A stretch of 64,000 nt of DNA from positions 2,294,001-2,358,000 of the forward strand of contig NZ_CP089214.1 of the NCBI RefSeq assembly GCF_021183625.1, read 5' to 3'. Source of the DNA: Nocardia asteroides (GTDB taxonomy: Bacteria > Actinomycetota > Actinomycetes > Mycobacteriales > Mycobacteriaceae). The notes below the pieces were generated by a model. The model had not been told where the DNA came from and searched no databases. It was given only the letters and a program-made list of their open reading frames with translations. Position numbers and translations under genes: made by a program. Positions within the stretch are counted from its first letter, which is position 1. Each line of letters begins with the position of its first letter. This document shows, piece by piece, positions 27,691-35,721 of the stretch.

Positions 27691-28440
27691 ATGCAGAGAA
27701 TCCGCGATCGGTGGCCGTTCTCGGCCATCGGCTTCAGCGCCCACGGCCCGCCTCGAATACCGTCGGATACGGCTTTCGCCGAACCGGTATTCCCCGGCGG
27801 CCGCCGCCACCTCGCGGCCGGCCTCGCGTGGAGCCTCGTCTGCACCTACCTGCTCGCCGAGATCGTCTCCGCCACCGCGTGGCAGATGCCCTACAGCTTC
27901 CGCCACGACACCATCAGCGATCTCGGCGTCACCACCTGCACGCCCCACGCGTGCTCCCCGCTGCACCTGATCATGAACGCGACCTTCGTCGCGCTGGGAA
28001 TGGTGACCATCGCCGGGGCCATCGGCTTCCGCGACTACATACCGCGCGGCCCGCGGCAGTGGTCAATCGTGGCCCTCGCCGTCGTCATCGGCACGAGCAC
28101 GGCCGCCACCGGTGTCTTCCCGTCCAATGACGGCATCGTGGTGCACGCCCTCGCGGTGCTGCCCGCGATGGTCTCCCGCCACATCGTGCTGGCCCTGCTC
28201 GCGATCTGGCTGTGGAAGAAACGCAGGCTCGCGGCGGTGTGGTCGGCCTTCTGCGCATCGGTCGGAATCACGGGCACGGTCCTGATGGTCGTCGGTCTCG
28301 AGATCGGCATCTCCGAGCGGCTCGTCTTCTACCCCCTGCCGACCTGGATGGTCGTGATCGGGGCCGCTATCGTGCTCGCCTTTCTCCGAAACGCCGTGCG
28401 ACGACCCACGATAATTCCGGGGCCGAATTCAGGGACCTGA
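27691..28440 (+). CDS. DUF998-family membrane protein
   Basis: 249 aa. An N-terminal cytoplasmic stretch of about 38 aa is followed by about six helices; the family's SFRHDTISDLGVTTC and the small-residue motif ATGVFPSNDGIVVHALAVLP are visible. DUF998 proteins are integral membrane proteins of unknown activity. A GCAGGAG ribosome site precedes ATG 27691. It converges on the acyltransferase gene with a 3-bp gap and marks the right end of the accessory block. Confidence 0.85.
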   Translation: MQRIRDRWPFSAIGFSAHGPPRIPSDTAFAEPVFPGGRRHLAAGLAWSLVCTYLLAEIVSATAWQMPYSFRHDTISDLGVTTCTPHACSPLHLIMNATFVALGMVTIAGAIGFRDYIPRGPRQWSIVALAVVIGTSTAATGVFPSNDGIVVHALAVLPAMVSRHIVLALLAIWLWKKRRLAAVWSAFCASVGITGTVLMVVGLEIGISERLVFYPLPTWMVVIGAAIVLAFLRNAVRRPTIIPGPNSGT

Positions 28441-28443
28441 GTT

Positions 28444-29514
28444 TTATTCCGAATTCTGCGGGCGCAGTGTGGAAATTATCGGAAAGCGACGCTTCGCATG
28501 ACGAGGCCGATCCGCGTTCACTTCCGATTCCGGGTCCTGCACGCGGGTGAACCCCGCCTCGATCCAGCTGCCGTGCCGGGAACTGGACTCCCCGCGGACC
28601 GCGCGCTCGACCCGGCGGGCCAGGTCGCGGCGGTCGGAGCCGGGCAGTTCGCGCGGTTCGAGCACCACCTCGGCGACCATGCCGCGGGCGCGGAGCACCC
28701 GCGCGGCGGAGGTGGTGAAGCCGTCGTCGCCGATGAAGGCGGGGACGGTGCAGGGGTTGCCGTTCCCGTCGCGGTAGGCGAGGCGGACCGGGTGGACGGG
28801 GGTGCCCGCGTCGATGGCGGCCTGGAAGAGAGCGGGGCGCAGGGAGCCGTAGGCGCGGCCGCACCAGGTGGTGCCCTCGGGGAAGGCGGCTACTCGGTCG
28901 CCCGCTTGCAGGCGGTCGCGGAGCCGGCTGACGACGTCGGGGAGTTTGCGGAGGCTCTCGCGTTCGATGGGGATCACGCGCATGCGGACCGCGAGCTTGC
29001 CGAGAACGGGCCATTCGAGCATGTCGGCTCGGGCGACGAAGCCGAGGGGCTGTACCGCTGCCAGGACCAGCACGTCGGACCAGCTGATATGGCCCGCGAT
29101 GATCAGCGCGCCCTGGGCGGGTTCGGCGAATCGCGTCCGCTTCGCGGCTCGGCCGGATGTGCTGCCCGAGCCGGGCCGCGAGGCGTTCGGTTTCGGCGCG
29201 ATGCTGCCGATGTCGACCGCGGCGCCGGCCGACCGCGGGTTGTCGCGGTTGTCGATCACCGAGAGCCGGATGCCGAGGACGCGCAGCATGGCGCGGGCGT
29301 ACCCGCGCTGCACCTGCTCCCGGCGGCCCGCGGGGGCGAGGCCGTTGACGACCGGAAAGCTCAGCAGCAGCCCGGCGACCCCGGCAATCCGGGCCGCCAT
29401 CCGGACGCGGCCGACCCGATCCCCCTCGTCGATGCACCCGCTGCCGCACGGGCAGTCGGGCATCCAGGAGTGTGCGGCAGCCGCCCTCGGCGCGGCGAAG
29501 ATCTCGGTCACCAC
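28444..29514 (-). CDS. PlsC-type acyltransferase, OlsA-like (Rv3026c-like)
   Basis: 356 aa. PlsC family: catalytic HX4D as HISWSD, and the acceptor loop FPEGTTWCGRAYG. The family acylates lysophosphatidate or, in OlsA, lyso-ornithine lipid. A Cys-rich start (CPCGSGC) and one hydrophobic segment precede the domain. An odd low-complexity insert (RSAGAAVDIGSIAPKPNASR and following, about 40 aa) sits just before the catalytic motif. GTG 29514 is 5 bp after the GNAT gene; GTG 29511 is equal. The GNAT neighbour makes an ornithine-lipid role the best guess. Confidence 0.8.
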   Translation of the reverse strand: MVTEIFAAPRAAAAHSWMPDCPCGSGCIDEGDRVGRVRMAARIAGVAGLLLSFPVVNGLAPAGRREQVQRGYARAMLRVLGIRLSVIDNRDNPRSAGAAVDIGSIAPKPNASRPGSGSTSGRAAKRTRFAEPAQGALIIAGHISWSDVLVLAAVQPLGFVARADMLEWPVLGKLAVRMRVIPIERESLRKLPDVVSRLRDRLQAGDRVAAFPEGTTWCGRAYGSLRPALFQAAIDAGTPVHPVRLAYRDGNGNPCTVPAFIGDDGFTTSAARVLRARGMVAEVVLEPRELPGSDRRDLARRVERAVRGESSSRHGSWIEAGFTRVQDPESEVNADRPRHAKRRFPIISTLRPQNSE

Positions 29515-29519
29515 GGCGA

Positions 29520-30335
29520 TCAGCCTCCGAAGCCGGCGGCCGCGTCCTGCAGCCGATTCAGGTAGCGGGTGTTGATGGTCGGGAGGCCGAGCATCACGAC
29601 GAAGTCCGCGACGGCGAAGTCGGGGTCGTGCGCGGGCTCGCCGCAGACCTCGGCGCCGAGCCGCAGGTAGCCGCTCATCAGCGGCGGCAGCTTGGGGCGG
29701 CGGGGGGCGGGCAGCTCGTCCAGCGTCCGCCCGTCGACCACCACCGGGTTGTACGGCCGGACCCGGCGCTCGCTCGCGTGCTTCGCCATGACCTGGTCGC
29801 GCACGCCGCGCACGTTCACCCCGGCCGGGTCTTCCGGCCGGTCCCGCATCGGGACCGAGACGCAGCCCATGACCCATTCGTGCCCGGTGAGCTGGATGTA
29901 GTGCAGGATGCCCGCCCACATGAGGGTGACCACCGAGCCGTTGCGGTGCTTCGGCAGCACACAGGCGCGGCCCATCTCGACGATCCGGTTGCCGTGCGGG
30001 TCGAGCGCGCTCAGGTCGAATTCGGTGGCGGTGTAGTAGCCGCCCGCGGCCGCGGCCCGGTCCGGGGGCAGCATGCGGTAGCAGCCGACGTACTCGCCGG
30101 TGGCCTCGTCGCGGACCAGCAGGTGGTCGCAGAATTCGTCGAAGCGGTCCGCGTCGAGGCCGGTGCCGGTGTCGGGGATCGAGAAGCCGGGCTCGTCGGC
30201 GAAGACGCGGTAGCGCAGCCGCTGCGCGGCCTCGCGGTGCTCGGCATCGGACGAGACGACCAGCGCGTAGCGGGCTCTTTCCACCCCCGCGTCCGACGGT
30301 CGAGCCGGGGCTGTCAGCACGGACGAGATTGTCAT
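29520..30335 (-). CDS. OlsB-like GNAT N-acyltransferase (Rv3027c-like)
   Basis: 271 aa. Matches the hemolysin/OlsB-type GNAT fold: REAAQRLRYRVFADEPGF opening, DEFCDHLLVRDEATGEYVGC and YRMLPP, the EMGRACVLPKHRNGSVVTLM acyl-donor site, then MGCVSVPMRD. OlsB transfers a 3-hydroxyacyl chain to the amino group of ornithine, making the substrate of OlsA, whose homologue is the next gene. Both genes keep their order in M. tuberculosis (Rv3027c-Rv3026c). Product not proven for either organism as far as I recall. Confidence 0.8.
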   Translation of the reverse strand: MTISSVLTAPARPSDAGVERARYALVVSSDAEHREAAQRLRYRVFADEPGFSIPDTGTGLDADRFDEFCDHLLVRDEATGEYVGCYRMLPPDRAAAAGGYYTATEFDLSALDPHGNRIVEMGRACVLPKHRNGSVVTLMWAGILHYIQLTGHEWVMGCVSVPMRDRPEDPAGVNVRGVRDQVMAKHASERRVRPYNPVVVDGRTLDELPAPRRPKLPPLMSGYLRLGAEVCGEPAHDPDFAVADFVVMLGLPTINTRYLNRLQDAAAGFGG

Positions 30336-30497
30336 GTACCCGATGAACTCACCCGGAAACCGCGCAGCGGCGTCCGCGTGGTGTCAGGAGCGTGCCCGTT
30401 CGGTTAACGAGATATTCGTCACTCCGGCTGTTCACCGGCCCGTCGGTGCCGGTTCGCCCGCCCGTGCCGCCGCCGATGCCGGGTGCCCGAAATGCGA

Positions 30498-30530
30498 CGA
30501 TCGCGCCGTCCGAGGGGGACGGCGCGATCG
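30498..30530 (-). terminator. Strong stem-loop after NDH-2 gene
   Basis: Arms CGATCGCGCCGTCC (30498-30511) and GGACGGCGCGATCG (30517-30530), 14 bp and perfect, with a 5-nt loop. It starts 11 bp after the NDH-2 stop. There is no U tract, as is common for actinobacterial terminators. Confidence 0.75.
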
Positions 30531-30540
30531 GTCGCGTGGG

Positions 30541-31890
30541 TCAGGCGGCCAGGCGTTCCCGCTCCAGCGCGGCGATCTCCTCCGGCTCGACCTCGTCGAA
30601 GCCCGGGCGGCCGGTGCCGATGAAGGCGACCAGCCAGGAGACGACGGCGGCGAAGCGGTTGCGGAAGCCGACCAGGTACAGCAGGTGCACCGCGAGCCAC
30701 ATGAACCAGGCGATGAAACCGCGGAAGGTGATGCGCTCGTTGAGCTTCACCACGGCGCTGAACCGGCTGATCACCGCCATGCTCCCCTTGTCCCAGTAGT
30801 GGAACGCGGTGCCGGGCTGCTTGCGCCTGGCGATGACGTCGGCGACGTGCCTGCCCTCCTGCATGGCGACCGGCGACTGCCCCGGGTAGCCGTTCAGCGA
30901 GGTCATGTCGCCGATGGCGTAGATGTCGGCGTAGCCGGCGACGGTCAGGTCCGGGTTCACCAGCAGCCTGCCCGCGCGGTCGGTGGCGACGCCGGTGGCC
31001 TCGGCCAGCACCGTCGCGAAGCCGCCAACCTGCACACCCGCCGACCAGACCACGGTCTCGGCCGGGAGCGGGCGCTGCACGCCCGCCTTGTCCTTGACGG
31101 TGACCTCGCCGTACTGGATGTCGGTGACGAAGGTGCCGAGCAGCACCTCGACGCCGCTCTCGGCGAGCGTCTCCTTGGCGTACTCCGAGAGCCCGCCGCC
31201 GAAGGGCGGGAGCACGGCGCCCGCGCCCTCGACCAGGGTCACCGAGATCTCCTGGTGGTAGTGGCGCTTCGCGAGCTCCTTCAACTGCCCCGCGACCTCG
31301 ACGCCGGTCGCGCCCGCGCCGACCACGACGAAGCTGAGCAGCTTGCGCTTGGTCTCGGCGTCGGCGTGCTTCGCCTCCGAGAAGACCCGCTCGATCTGTG
31401 CGCGCAGCGCCTTGGCGTCGTCGATGGTCTTGAGCGAGAACGTCTTCTCCGCGAACTCGTCGCGGCCGAAGTAGGACTGGCTGGCGCCGGTGGCCGCGAT
31501 CAGCGAGCCGTAGCGCAGCCTGCGCTGGATGCCGTTCGGGGTGGCGTAGGTGAGCACCGCGGTGGCCGGGTCGACGGCGACGACCGTGCCCTGCCTGACA
31601 TCGGCCTCCTCGTGCCTGCGCAGCACCGAGGCGATGGCCGGGGCGATCTCGCCGGACTCCAGCACGCCGGTGGCGACCTGGTAGAGCAGCGGCTGGAAGA
31701 GGTGCTCCCTGGTGCTGGAGATCAGCACGAAGTTGATGCCCGCCTTGGCGAGGCGCTTGGCGGCGGCCAGGCCGCCGAAGCCCGAGCCGACGATGACGAC
31801 GTCGGCGTGTTCGACGTTCTCGGTACCGAGCGGAGTGGTGTCCGCCCCGCCGGCCAGGACGGGTGTGGTGTCGGCCAACGGCTGTTCCAT
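30541..31890 (-). CDS. ndh: Type II NADH:quinone oxidoreductase (NDH-2)
   Basis: 449 aa monotopic flavoenzyme that passes electrons from NADH to menaquinone without pumping protons. FAD motif DVVIVGSGFGGLAAAKRLAK near residue 30; NAD motif SFVVVGAGATGVEVAGQLKE near 190; quinone/FAD segment GYADIYAIGDMTSLNGYPGQ then SPVAMQEGRHVADVI; C-terminal hydrophobic helix (FIAWFMWLAVHLLYLVGF) for membrane attachment. It is divergent from a LysR gene that may control it. In M. tuberculosis ndh genes lie elsewhere, so the gene is an addition to this syntenic block. Confidence 0.95.
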   Translation of the reverse strand: MEQPLADTTPVLAGGADTTPLGTENVEHADVVIVGSGFGGLAAAKRLAKAGINFVLISSTREHLFQPLLYQVATGVLESGEIAPAIASVLRRHEEADVRQGTVVAVDPATAVLTYATPNGIQRRLRYGSLIAATGASQSYFGRDEFAEKTFSLKTIDDAKALRAQIERVFSEAKHADAETKRKLLSFVVVGAGATGVEVAGQLKELAKRHYHQEISVTLVEGAGAVLPPFGGGLSEYAKETLAESGVEVLLGTFVTDIQYGEVTVKDKAGVQRPLPAETVVWSAGVQVGGFATVLAEATGVATDRAGRLLVNPDLTVAGYADIYAIGDMTSLNGYPGQSPVAMQEGRHVADVIARRKQPGTAFHYWDKGSMAVISRFSAVVKLNERITFRGFIAWFMWLAVHLLYLVGFRNRFAAVVSWLVAFIGTGRPGFDEVEPEEIAALERERLAA

Positions 31891-31951
31891 GATCGGTGTC
31901 CCCTCACCAGGTGCGGTGTTCGTTTCCTTCTCTCATTACTAACCGTCATTC

Positions 31952-31964
31952 ATATCGGAGATAT
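31952..31964. promoter_or_regulatory. Small perfect dyad between ndh and LysR genes
   Basis: ATATC-GGA-GATAT lies in an AT-rich divergent promoter region, 62 bp from the ndh start and 67 bp from the LysR start. LysR regulators bind short dyads of the T-N11-A type in such positions; this one fits T-N9-A or wider registers, so it is only a candidate. Confidence 0.45.
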
Positions 31965-32030
31965 TTCACCCGATGGGGCGCATAATCGGGATGACTCTTA
32001 TCTGGCTTGCTCATGAATAGGGGACTTTGC

Positions 32031-32888
32031 GTGGAGCTGCGTCAGCTGGCATACTTCGTCGCCGTCTGCGAGGAGCTGAGCTTCAGCCGCGCCGCCGCGC
32101 GCTGCTTCATCTCGCAGTCGGCGATCAGCCACCAGATCGCCCGGCTGGAGCGCGACCTCTCGGTCCAGCTCTTCGAGCGCACCACCCGGGCCGTGGTGCC
32201 CACCGACGCCACCACCCGGCTGCTGCCGCTGGCCAAGCAGATGCTGAGCCTGGAGTCGGCGATCAGGGCGGCGGTGCGCAGCACCGGCAGCCGGATCCGG
32301 CTGGCGGCGAACATGTCGTTCGCCACCCGTTCGCTCTCCGCCATCGCCGGGGCGCGGGAGGCGCATCCGGGGGCGGAGATCGAGTTCGTGATCAAGCCGT
32401 TCCGGCAGCGGATCTCGGCGGTCGCGGACGGGGACTGCGATCTGGCGCTGATCCGCGGGTCGGTGGACCAGCCGGGGATCGCGGTGGAGCAGCTGTGGGT
32501 CGAGGAGCTGATGCTCGCGGTGGCGCCCGCGCACCCGCTGGCCTGGCGCACCAACGTCACGCTGCGCGAGCTCAGCGACTTCCCTTTGCTGCTGCCGCCG
32601 GAGTCGGAGCAGGTACTGCTGCACACCGTGATCCGCTCGGCCTTCGCCGAGCTGCCGGTCGGCCCGACCTACGGCCCCCCGATCCCCGCGGACCACACCG
32701 CCACCATGGAGCTGATCAACCATCCGGACGCCTGGACGGTGCTCTACGCGCACAGCCCCACCGACGGGATCGCCACCGTCGAACTCGCCGACCACCGGCT
32801 GCGGGTGCCGGTGAACGCGGTGATCCGGGCCGAGGCGCGGCAGTCCCCGGTGCTCAAGACCCTGCTCGCGGCGCTGCACAGCGCGTGA
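32031..32888 (+). CDS. LysR-family transcriptional regulator
   Basis: 285 aa. Helix-turn-helix near the N-terminus (LRQLAYFVAVCEELSFSRAA then CFISQSAISHQIARLERDLS, VQLFERTTRAVVPTDATTRL), then a periplasmic-binding-protein-like effector domain from about 90. GTG 32031 was chosen because AGGGGA lies 7 bp upstream and the family begins with (V)ELRQL; ATG 32013 and TTG 32007 are in frame upstream. Divergent ndh is the natural target candidate. Confidence 0.92.
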   Translation: MELRQLAYFVAVCEELSFSRAAARCFISQSAISHQIARLERDLSVQLFERTTRAVVPTDATTRLLPLAKQMLSLESAIRAAVRSTGSRIRLAANMSFATRSLSAIAGAREAHPGAEIEFVIKPFRQRISAVADGDCDLALIRGSVDQPGIAVEQLWVEELMLAVAPAHPLAWRTNVTLRELSDFPLLLPPESEQVLLHTVIRSAFAELPVGPTYGPPIPADHTATMELINHPDAWTVLYAHSPTDGIATVELADHRLRVPVNAVIRAEARQSPVLKTLLAALHSA

Positions 32889-32950
32889 TCCGCAGGCCGC
32901 GTGCGAGGTCTCGTACGCCCGGCCGGGCCGAACCGACCCTCGAACGACCG

Positions 32951-32983
32951 GAAGGCCCGGCTCCACGGAGGAGCCGGGCCTTC
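32951..32983. terminator. Bidirectional stem-loop between LysR and etfA
   Basis: GAAGGCCCGGCTC (32951-32963) pairs perfectly with GAGCCGGGCCTTC (32971-32983), extendable by one pair, around a 7-nt loop. It lies between convergent genes, 13 bp after the etfA stop. Confidence 0.8.
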
Positions 32984-32996
32984 CCGGGGCAAGAAC

Positions 32997-33953
32997 TCAG
33001 CCCCTGTGCTTCTTCACCTCGTCGGTGAGCTGCGGCGCGACATTGAACAGGTCGCCCACGATCCCGTAGTCGGCGATCTCGAAGATCGGCGCCTCTTCGT
33101 CCTTGTTGACGGCGACGATGGTCTTCGAGGTCTGCATCCCGGCCCGGTGCTGGATCGCGCCGGAGATGCCGAGCGCGACGTACAGCTGCGGGGAGACCGT
33201 CTTGCCGGTCTGCCCGACCTGGAACTGGCCCGGGTAGTAGCCGGAGTCGACGGCGGCGCGGGAGGCGCCGACGGCGGCGCCGAGCGAATCGGCCAGCGCC
33301 TCCACCACGGAAAACTTGTCGGCCGAGCCGACACCGCGGCCACCGGAGACGACGATGCTCGCCTCGGTGAGCTCGGGGCGGTCGCCGCCCTCGATGGGAT
33401 CGCGCGAGGTGATCTTGACGACCCCCTCCTCCTGCGCGGGCACCTCGACGGTGACCTTCTCGCCCGCACCGGCCTGCGGGGCCGCCTCGATGGCGCCGGG
33501 GCGCACCGAGATCACCGGCACGTCGCCGGTGGCCTTGGCGTCGACGGTGAAGGCGCCACCGAAGATGGAGTGCACCGCGGAGCCGTCGGAGTTCACCGCG
33601 ACCACGTCGCAGAGCAGCCCGGAGCCGATCCGGGCGGCGAGCCGGCCGGACACCTCCTTGCCCTCGGCGCTGGCGGCGGTGATGATCGCGGCAGGCGAGG
33701 CCGACTCCGAGAGCGCGGCGAGCACGTCGACCTTGGGGGTGACCAGGTAGCCGTCGGCGTCGTCGGACTCGGCGACGTAGATCTTCTCGGCACCGGCCTG
33801 GGTCAGCGCGTCGGCCAGCTTGTCGGCGGTGCCGGGGGCGGCGACCACGACGGCGGCCGGCTCGCCCAGCGAGCGGGCGGCGGTGATGAGTTCGGTGGTG
33901 ACCTTCTTCGGGGCACCCTCGGCGTGCTCGACCAGCACGAGTACTTCAGCCAT
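32997..33953 (-). CDS. etfA: Electron transfer flavoprotein alpha subunit
   Basis: 318 aa. EtfA binds FAD and carries electrons from acyl-CoA dehydrogenases to the quinone pool. N-terminal domain [23 protein letters not shown] domain with [52 protein letters not shown] and [20 protein letters not shown]. It follows etfB by 45 bp on the same strand, the usual fixBA order, and is fixB/Rv3028c in M. tuberculosis. Confidence 0.97.
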   Translation of the reverse strand: MAEVLVLVEHAEGAPKKVTTELITAARSLGEPAAVVVAAPGTADKLADALTQAGAEKIYVAESDDADGYLVTPKVDVLAALSESASPAAIITAASAEGKEVSGRLAARIGSGLLCDVVAVNSDGSAVHSIFGGAFTVDAKATGDVPVISVRPGAIEAAPQAGAGEKVTVEVPAQEEGVVKITSRDPIEGGDRPELTEASIVVSGGRGVGSADKFSVVEALADSLGAAVGASRAAVDSGYYPGQFQVGQTGKTVSPQLYVALGISGAIQHRAGMQTSKTIVAVNKDEEAPIFEIADYGIVGDLFNVAPQLTDEVKKHRG

Positions 33954-33998
33954 GTCTTCTCTCTCCTGAAAAGTCCGTGTGCGGGCGGGTGACCCGGA

Positions 33999-34784
33999 TC
34001 AGATGACCTTCTGCCCGACCAGGTACTTGGCGATCTTGGTGCCGCCATCGCCCTCGTCGGTGACCTTCTCGCCCGCGGTGCGGGGCGGCTTCGGGGTGGC
34101 CGCGGTGACCGTGCTGCCCGCGTTCGCCACGCCGACCGTGTCCGCCTCGACGCCCAGGTCGGCGAGGGTGAAGGTCTGCACTTCCTTCTTCTTCGCGGCC
34201 ATGATGCCCTTGAAGGAGGGGAAGCGCGGCTCGTTGATCTTCTCGTTCACGCTGACGATGGCGGGCAGGTTCGCCTCCAGCTTGAACACGCCCTCGTCGG
34301 TCTCCCGCTCGCCGGTGACCTTGTCGCCGTCGACGGTGAGCTTGCGGAGGTGGGTCAGCTGCGGCAGGCCGAGGTACTCGGCGATGATCGCCGGGACCGT
34401 GCCCATGCGGCCGTCCGTTGCCTCGTTACCGGAGATGACCAGCTCGACGCCCTCGATCTGGCCGAGCGCCGCGGCCAGCACGTACGAGGTCTGCACCACG
34501 TCGGAGCCGTGGATCGCCGGATCGTTGATGTGGATGGCCTTGTCGGCGCCCATGGAGAGCGCCTTGCGGATGGCCTCGGTGGCCCGATCCGGACCGGCGG
34601 TCAGCACGGTCACCTCGCCACCCTGCGCCTCCTTGATCAGCAGCGCCTCTTCGACCGCGCGCTCGTTGATCTCGTCGAGGACGGCGTCGGCGGCTTCGCG
34701 GTCGAGGGTGTAGTCACCATCGCTGAGCTTGCGCTCGGACCAGGTGTCGGGAACCTGCTTGATGAGTACGACGATGTTCGGCAT
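33999..34784 (-). CDS. etfB: Electron transfer flavoprotein beta subunit
   Basis: 261 aa partner of EtfA; binds AMP and forms the docking loop for dehydrogenases. Begins MPNIVVLIKQVPDTWSERKL; the family signature VISGNEATDGRMGTVPAIIA and the later LPAIVSVNEKINEPRFPSFK are present. First gene of the etfBA operon; its promoter region holds an 8-bp-arm palindrome shared with the divergent methyltransferase gene. In Mycobacterium and Nocardia relatives this operon serves fatty-acid beta-oxidation. Confidence 0.97.
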   Translation of the reverse strand: MPNIVVLIKQVPDTWSERKLSDGDYTLDREAADAVLDEINERAVEEALLIKEAQGGEVTVLTAGPDRATEAIRKALSMGADKAIHINDPAIHGSDVVQTSYVLAAALGQIEGVELVISGNEATDGRMGTVPAIIAEYLGLPQLTHLRKLTVDGDKVTGERETDEGVFKLEANLPAIVSVNEKINEPRFPSFKGIMAAKKKEVQTFTLADLGVEADTVGVANAGSTVTAATPKPPRTAGEKVTDEGDGGTKIAKYLVGQKVI

Positions 34785-34878
34785 CGGTCTTCGTCGACCT
34801 CCTTCTGGGGCACGGGTCGGCGGTCGCCCGGTCTGGCGGCGCCTTTCGAATGGCTCGATCCAGGAGATTACCCTACGT

Positions 34879-34900
34879 TAAGTTACTCGTGGGTAACTTA
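34879..34900. promoter_or_regulatory. Perfect inverted repeat in the etfB/methyltransferase divergent promoter
   Basis: TAAGTTAC (34879-34886) and GTAACTTA (34893-34900) around a 6-nt spacer. The region is AT-rich against a GC-rich genome. The inner part GTTAC...GTAAC resembles the general form of TetR/FadR-type fatty-acid regulator sites, but no specific regulator is claimed. It lies 94 bp upstream of etfB and 44 bp upstream of the methyltransferase. Confidence 0.6.
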
Positions 34901-34944
34901 CTCCGAGCGTACCTGTGGAATGCCCGACCAGTAACGTCGGAACG

Positions 34945-35721
34945 ATGACCGAGGCTGTGATCCCTGCCGCATCGGACGCCGATGCGCCCCTGCCGCTCAC
35001 CGGCGAGCGCACGGTGCCCGGAATCGCGGAGGAGAACTACTGGTTCCGCAGACACGAGGTGGTCTACGCGCGGCTGCTCGACCGCTGCGCGGGCCGCGAG
35101 GTGCTGGAGGCCGGCTCCGGCGAGGGGTACGGCGCGGACATGATCGCCGGCGTCGCGCGCCGGGTCACCGGCGTCGACTACGACGAGTCGGCGGTGGCGC
35201 ACGTCCGCGCGCGGTATCCGCGGGTGGAGATGGTGCGGGGGAACCTGGCCGCGCTGCCGCTGCCGGACGCCGCCGTCGACGTGGTGGTGAATTTCCAGGT
35301 CATCGAGCACCTGTGGGATCAGGGGCAGTTCCTGCGCGAGTGCCTGCGGGTGCTGCGCCCCGGCGGCGAGCTGCTGATCAGCACGCCGAACCGGATCACC
35401 TTCTCGCCGGGCCGGGACACCCCGCTGAACCCGTTCCACACCCGCGAGCTGAACGCAACCGAGCTGACCGAGCTGCTGGTCGAGGCCGGGTTCACGGTGG
35501 CCGAGATGACCGGCGTGCACCACGGCCCCGCGCTGCGGGCGCTCGACGCCAAGCACGGCGGCTCGTTCATCGACGCGCAGATCGAGCGCGCGCTGGCCGG
35601 TGAGCCCTGGCCGGAGACGCTGACCGCCGACGTCGCCGCGGTCGGCATCGACGACTTCGCGCTGCGCGCCGACGACATCGACGCCAGCCTGGACCTGGTC
35701 GCCATCGCGGTGAAACCGTGA
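34945..35721 (+). CDS. SAM-dependent methyltransferase, MGLP cluster (Rv3030-like)
   Basis: 258 aa class I methyltransferase. Motif I VLEAGSGEGYGADMIAGVA, acidic residue after strand 2 in VTGVDYDESAV, and NFQVIEHLWDQGQFLREC at the post-motif region. From synteny it corresponds to Rv3030, proposed to methylate the glucose residues of 6-O-methylglucose lipopolysaccharide, a cytoplasmic polysaccharide that modulates fatty acid synthesis. ATG 34945 lies 5 bp before a canonical MTEAVIP start context; the following GH57 gene overlaps it (GTGA). Confidence 0.82.
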   Translation: MTEAVIPAASDADAPLPLTGERTVPGIAEENYWFRRHEVVYARLLDRCAGREVLEAGSGEGYGADMIAGVARRVTGVDYDESAVAHVRARYPRVEMVRGNLAALPLPDAAVDVVVNFQVIEHLWDQGQFLRECLRVLRPGGELLISTPNRITFSPGRDTPLNPFHTRELNATELTELLVEAGFTVAEMTGVHHGPALRALDAKHGGSFIDAQIERALAGEPWPETLTADVAAVGIDDFALRADDIDASLDLVAIAVKP

